From contig NZ_BMGG01000003.1 of NCBI RefSeq assembly GCF_014640075.1, positions 371,036 through 435,035 of the forward strand: a stretch of DNA of 64,000 bases, in the 5' to 3' direction. Positions 60,825 to 64,000 of the stretch are shown here, piece after piece (the stretch's first letter is position 1; every line of letters starts with the position of its first letter). The DNA comes from Chelatococcus reniformis (lineage in GTDB: Bacteria; Pseudomonadota; Alphaproteobacteria; Rhizobiales; Beijerinckiaceae). Position numbers and translations under genes: made by a program. The notes below the pieces were generated by a model. The model did not search any database, was not told the origin of the DNA, and was given only the letters and a program-made list of their open reading frames with translations.

Positions 60825-61189
60825 CGTCGCCCTCCCTTCAAGGCCGAAGCGCGCCGGCAGCCCGGGCATCGCCCGTGCCCTCGCCTCGCTCCCCATGGCC
60901 TCGCGTGGAACTAGGCCAGTGCCACGCCGCGCCGCGGTTTTGTAGGACGATCTCGCCGAACAAGCCAGGCGCGGCGCCTCCCCTCATGGTGCCGACGCCT
61001 TCCGCGCAACTTCGGAATCGACTGTCGGGGTGCCTCTGCCAGCGTGTCCCCAAAGCCGTCGGCCCGAAAAATCGCCCGTAACTGACTGTCGGCTGCTCTC
61101 CACCGGTCATCTCTCGTCAACCAACTTTCCTTACCCTACGTAAACTCAACCATCACCAAGGTGGTGCGTTGGCAAAGGGAGGCTTTGGC
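60825..61189. other. Divergent intergenic region
   Basis: 365 bp between the acyl-CoA ligase and the plus-strand hypothetical gene, expected to hold both promoters. I see no repeat or structured element apart from a short CACC/GGTG stem close to the right-hand gene. Confidence 0.5.
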
Positions 61190-61723
61190 ATGATCGAGCT
61201 GACGCCGTGGCTCGCATCGCTCGGATTTCTGCTTTCGGCTGGGCTGGCGATGCTGAAGGTGTGGGAGACATTTATCAGGGACCGCCTGCGCCTGGTCGCG
61301 GATGCATCCCTGACCATCCTCGAGGACGAGCCGGACGAGATCACGGTGATGAACCTGAGCCCGTTTCCGATCTACGTCTCGCACTATACGGTGGCATGGC
61401 GCTCGCCGTGGCCGTTTCTGAGCGAGCCCGCGATCGAGCAGACCCCGTTCGCGGGACCGATCGAGTTCAAGATCGACGGCCAGGGCAAGATCCGGCTGGA
61501 GTTCCGCGAGGGCGACAAGCTGCGCTGGGGCCAGTTCATCGGCAGCCGCAAATTGTATCTCACGCTGCACATCTACGGCCGGCGCTGGCCTAAGGTCGTG
61601 ATCGCGCACGAGGGCTACGACACGTTCGCCGAGCGCCTGGTCAAGGCGTGGCACCTGCTCCGCAAGAAGCGTCTGCTGGCCCACGCCCGCCCCCCACATG
61701 CGGCTGCCGGCGGGGTCGGGTAA
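61190..61723 (+). CDS. Hypothetical membrane-anchored protein
   Basis: A 177-residue protein with one N-terminal hydrophobic helix ([20 protein letters not shown]) followed by a soluble, beta-rich part ([33 protein letters not shown], then [17 protein letters not shown]) and a basic C-terminus. AAAGGGAGG precedes the ATG at 61190; the frame opens slightly earlier at a TTG. The layout suggests a membrane-tethered cytoplasmic domain. No family recognised. Single gene. Confidence 0.7.
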   Translation: MIELTPWLASLGFLLSAGLAMLKVWETFIRDRLRLVADASLTILEDEPDEITVMNLSPFPIYVSHYTVAWRSPWPFLSEPAIEQTPFAGPIEFKIDGQGKIRLEFREGDKLRWGQFIGSRKLYLTLHIYGRRWPKVVIAHEGYDTFAERLVKAWHLLRKKRLLAHARPPHAAAGGVG

Positions 61724-61806
61724 GCGAGGGACAGACGCGGGACGAGGCCCGGAACACATCCCGGCCGAATGCAACCATCGGACGGGTCGCAATGCTCGAC
61801 CGGGCT

Positions 61807-62715
61807 TCAGCCCTTCGAGGCCCGGCGCTTGCGCATCAGCTCATCGAGCTCCGGATCGGCTTCCGGCGGCAGGGTAATCTCCACGGTCACGATAAGGTCG
61901 CCCGGCCCGTCCTTGGCGGGCAGGCCCTTGCCGCGCAGCCGCAGGCTGCGGCCACTGTTGGTCATCGCCGGGATGGTCATCTCGACCTCGCCGTCCAGCG
62001 TCGGCACGCGCACCTTGCCGCCAAGGACGGCATCCTCGAGCGCCACCGGCAGCCGGGCCCGCAGCAGCTTGCCGTCGACGGTGAAGCGCTCGTGCGGCGC
62101 GATGCGGATGGTGAGATGGGCATCTCCGTGCTCGCCGCCGAACGTGCTCGGCTCGCCCAGCCCTTTCAGGCGCATGACCTTTCCATCGGTCACCCCGATC
62201 GGAACGGTCATTTCCACCTCGCGGCCGTTGGGGAGCACCAGCCGTCGATTGCCGCCCTGCACGGCCTCCTTCAGGGTGAGCGTGATCTCGGCCTCCACGT
62301 CAGCGCCGCGTGGGGCCGCCCGCGTGCGCCGACCGGTGCGGGTGCCGCCGCCCACATCGCCGAACACGTCGCCGAAGATATCCGCAGGATCGACCCGCGC
62401 GCCACGCCCGAAGTTGAACGAGAAGCCCTCGAAGCCGCCGGCGCCCGCCCCTCCGCCGGCGCCGGGCCGGAAGCCCTCGAAGCCCTGGAAGCGGGGCTTG
62501 CCCTCCGCGTCGATCTCTCCGCGGTCGAACTGGCCACGCTTGCCCGCGTCGCCCACGATTTCGTACGCGGCGTTGATCTCGGCAAAGCGCTCCTTCGCCT
62601 TGGGGTCCTTGTTCTGGTCCGGGTGCCAGGTCTTGGCGAGCTTGCGGAAGGCCTTCTTCACCTCGTCGCTGCTCGCTTGCCGCGAGACGCCAAGCACCTC
62701 GTAGGGGTCACGCAT
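61807..62715 (-). CDS. J-domain co-chaperone (DnaJ/CbpA type B)
   Basis: Hsp40 co-chaperone, 302 aa. N-terminal J domain ([20 protein letters not shown]) with the essential HPD in [11 protein letters not shown], a Gly/Phe-rich linker (about 75-115: [19 protein letters not shown]), and two C-terminal substrate-binding domains ([40 protein letters not shown]). No zinc-finger Cys repeats, so it is class B, like CbpA. The ATG at 62715 follows GAGGAG. It would stimulate DnaK. Monocistronic. Confidence 0.94.
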   Translation of the reverse strand: MRDPYEVLGVSRQASSDEVKKAFRKLAKTWHPDQNKDPKAKERFAEINAAYEIVGDAGKRGQFDRGEIDAEGKPRFQGFEGFRPGAGGGAGAGGFEGFSFNFGRGARVDPADIFGDVFGDVGGGTRTGRRTRAAPRGADVEAEITLTLKEAVQGGNRRLVLPNGREVEMTVPIGVTDGKVMRLKGLGEPSTFGGEHGDAHLTIRIAPHERFTVDGKLLRARLPVALEDAVLGGKVRVPTLDGEVEMTIPAMTNSGRSLRLRGKGLPAKDGPGDLIVTVEITLPPEADPELDELMRKRRASKG

Positions 62716-62880
62716 CGTCGAAAGGCTCCTCATCCGGCCGGGGCGAGCGGTGGCCGGATGCATATGGGCGATATGTTGCGTTTCTGCAACGCTCGTTCTC
62801 GCTACAAGCCGTGGATCGCCAGGAAGGAAGCCGCTCGGCGCACCGCTCCGCGGCGCGGGCAGCAGCGCCCGCGACCGGGC

Positions 62881-63387
62881 TCAGCTCTCGCGCGGCTTGA
62901 CGGACTTGAGCACCCATTCCTCGGCAGCGACGCGGCATGCGACGCCATCGAGCGTGTCCGCGTCGCCCTGCCCGGCGAGCTCGGCGCGGAAGGCCCGGCA
63001 AACCTGGTCGGCCTTGACATAGGGGGCGCCCGCCGGCGTGAACGAGCCGGACAGGCCGGTCGCCGGGTTGTCCCAGACCGCCCGCGAGCCGTTGCCGACC
63101 GGGTCGAGGGCCACCGCGAGCGCACTCCTGGCCCGCCGCCAGTCCTCGGCCGTCTGCCGCGGCGAGAGCGGCGAGGGATCGGCGATGGGCTTGACCGAGC
63201 CGGTCGGCATGTCGTCGCTGGCGAGCGGCATGATCGGGAACGACAGGGCGCAGCCGCCGGTGATGCCCGCCAGCAGCACACAGACGAGCACCGCCGCGAC
63301 CGGCTTTGCCCCTTCGCGCGCGGCGCAGGACAACCTATATCTCTGTCGCCTCGCGACAAGCTGCACGCGTGTGGCCTCCATCTCCAT
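62881..63387 (-). CDS. RT0821/Lpp0805-family surface lipoprotein
   Basis: Protein of 168 aa, probably a lipoprotein: a hydrophobic stretch [17 protein letters not shown] (Cys about 46) ends in a lipobox-like TGGC. The mature part has [40 protein letters not shown] and [16 protein letters not shown], the conserved pattern of this family, which is found in many alphaproteobacteria with unknown function. The exact start is unsure: 63387 is used, with a possible later start nearer the signal peptide. Divergent from pdxH by 21 bp. Confidence 0.8.
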   Translation of the reverse strand: MEMEATRVQLVARRQRYRLSCAAREGAKPVAAVLVCVLLAGITGGCALSFPIMPLASDDMPTGSVKPIADPSPLSPRQTAEDWRRARSALAVALDPVGNGSRAVWDNPATGLSGSFTPAGAPYVKADQVCRAFRAELAGQGDADTLDGVACRVAAEEWVLKSVKPRES

Positions 63388-63408
63388 CCGTCGACAGGGA
63401 CATTTGCT

Positions 63409-64000
63409 GTGGATCGGTTAACGTCAGGTGACTTCACCGTTGCCGAGGACCCGTTGGCGCTGTTCGCCGCCTGGTTCGCGGAAGCCGCGGCGAGCGAGAT
63501 CAACGATGCCAACGCCATGGCGCTGGCCACGGTCGATGCCGACGGTCTGCCCAACGTGCGCATCGTACTGCTGAAGGCCCTCGATGAGCGCGGCTTCTCG
63601 TTCTTCACCAATACGGCGAGCGCCAAGGGGCGCGAGCTCGACGGCACCGGCAAGGCCGCCCTCGCCTTCCATTGGAAATCGCTCAGGCGGCAGGTCAGGG
63701 CGCGCGGCCTGATCGAGCGCGTCGGTGACGCGGAGGCCGACGCCTACTACGCCACCCGCCCGTGGGGCAGCCGCATCGGCGCCTGGGCGAGCGACCAGTC
63801 GCGGCCCCTTGATTCCCGCGAGACGCTGGTTCGCCGCGTCACAGAGATGGAGCGCCGCTATCCGGAAGCGAGCGACGTACCGCGGCCGCCGCATTGGACC
63901 GGCTACCGGCTGCTGCCGGCGGCCATCGAGTTCTGGCACGATCGGCCGTTCCGCCTGCACGACCGCGTCGTCTTCTCGCGCGCTAGCGCCGACGTCCCTT
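63409..64000 (+). CDS. pdxH: Pyridoxamine 5'-phosphate oxidase (3' end beyond window)
   Basis: FMN-dependent enzyme making pyridoxal 5'-phosphate, the last step of vitamin B6 salvage and synthesis. About 197 codons are visible, open to the right edge: [20 protein letters not shown] (FMN site), [53 protein letters not shown], and [20 protein letters not shown] (substrate site). Only the short C-terminal WxxxRLxP end is missing. The start is a GTG with AGGGA before it. Divergent from the lipoprotein gene with little promoter space. Confidence 0.93.
   Translation, partial: MDRLTSGDFTVAEDPLALFAAWFAEAAASEINDANAMALATVDADGLPNVRIVLLKALDERGFSFFTNTASAKGRELDGTGKAALAFHWKSLRRQVRARGLIERVGDAEADAYYATRPWGSRIGAWASDQSRPLDSRETLVRRVTEMERRYPEASDVPRPPHWTGYRLLPAAIEFWHDRPFRLHDRVVFSRASADVP

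Noticed and set aside
1..64000. CRISPR array, tRNA or rRNA genes, prophage or intact insertion sequence
   Set aside because: No regularly spaced repeat array, cloverleaf-like sequence, conserved rRNA segment, integrase or transposase frame was recognised on either strand.

Overview
This is a GC-rich (roughly two thirds G+C by eye), gene-dense stretch of a chromosome, most likely from an alphaproteobacterium of the Hyphomicrobiales/Rhizobiales kind. That view rests on the many LIV-type ABC binding proteins, CoA-ligases and SDR dehydrogenases, on small dispersed repeats of a style common in that group, and on small conserved families such as DUF3606, DUF1656 and the RT0821/Lpp0805 lipoproteins. 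No rRNA, tRNA, CRISPR array, prophage or intact insertion sequence was seen. The genus cannot be fixed from sequence reading alone.

Layout. 1-4991 (minus): a TetR regulator, a LIV-type binding protein, an acyl-CoA carboxylase carboxyltransferase and an acyl-CoA ligase cut by the window edge. 5.1-9.1 kb: a small protein, a LysR regulator divergent from a GNAT acetyltransferase/MFS pair, and a CDF metal exporter. 9.4-17.0 kb: an RND efflux operon with one adaptor and two pumps (MdtABC type). 17.0-20.4 kb: a scarred area with an orphan LIV-type binding protein, an IclR fragment and a CaiB/BaiF CoA-transferase. 20.5-24.8 kb: GST, a putative copper module (Cys-rich exported protein plus DUF305), an SRAP/YedK protein and an enoyl-CoA hydratase. 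24.9-28.1 kb (minus): an AaeBXA-like aromatic-acid efflux set. 28.2-30.8 kb: GNAT, DUF1254 and DUF3606 proteins.

30.9-36.4 kb (minus): a single-chain biotin-dependent acyl-CoA carboxylase (BC-BT-BCCP-CT order, LCC-like), an SDR and a nitronate monooxygenase. 36.6-38.2 kb: two SDRs. 38.4-45.7 kb: a LysR regulator divergent from a luciferase-like flavin monooxygenase and a full LIV-type ABC transporter; the transporter operon carries a REP-like inverted pair right after the binding-protein gene. 45.8-52.2 kb: a small secreted protein, then a complete urease cluster on the minus strand (ureE-F-AB-C-G-D) with fused gamma/beta subunits and a divergent alpha subunit that keeps every catalytic residue, preceded by a MOSC protein. 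52.4-64.0 kb: acyl-CoA ligase, a hairpin-rich intergenic region, a CNNM/CorC-type membrane protein, a MITE-like element, DUF2867, a very His-rich secreted protein, a GFA-family remnant, an SMP-30 lactonase, another acyl-CoA ligase, a J-domain chaperone, a lipoprotein and the start of pdxH.

The main theme is uptake, CoA activation and degradation of organic acids, plus efflux and urea/nitrogen metabolism. The points most worth following up are the divergent urease, the copper module with its CueR-like promoter, the structured intergenic region at 54.0-54.2 kb, the small repeats that supply or abut stop codons, and the binding protein/carboxyltransferase/CoA-ligase operon at the left edge.
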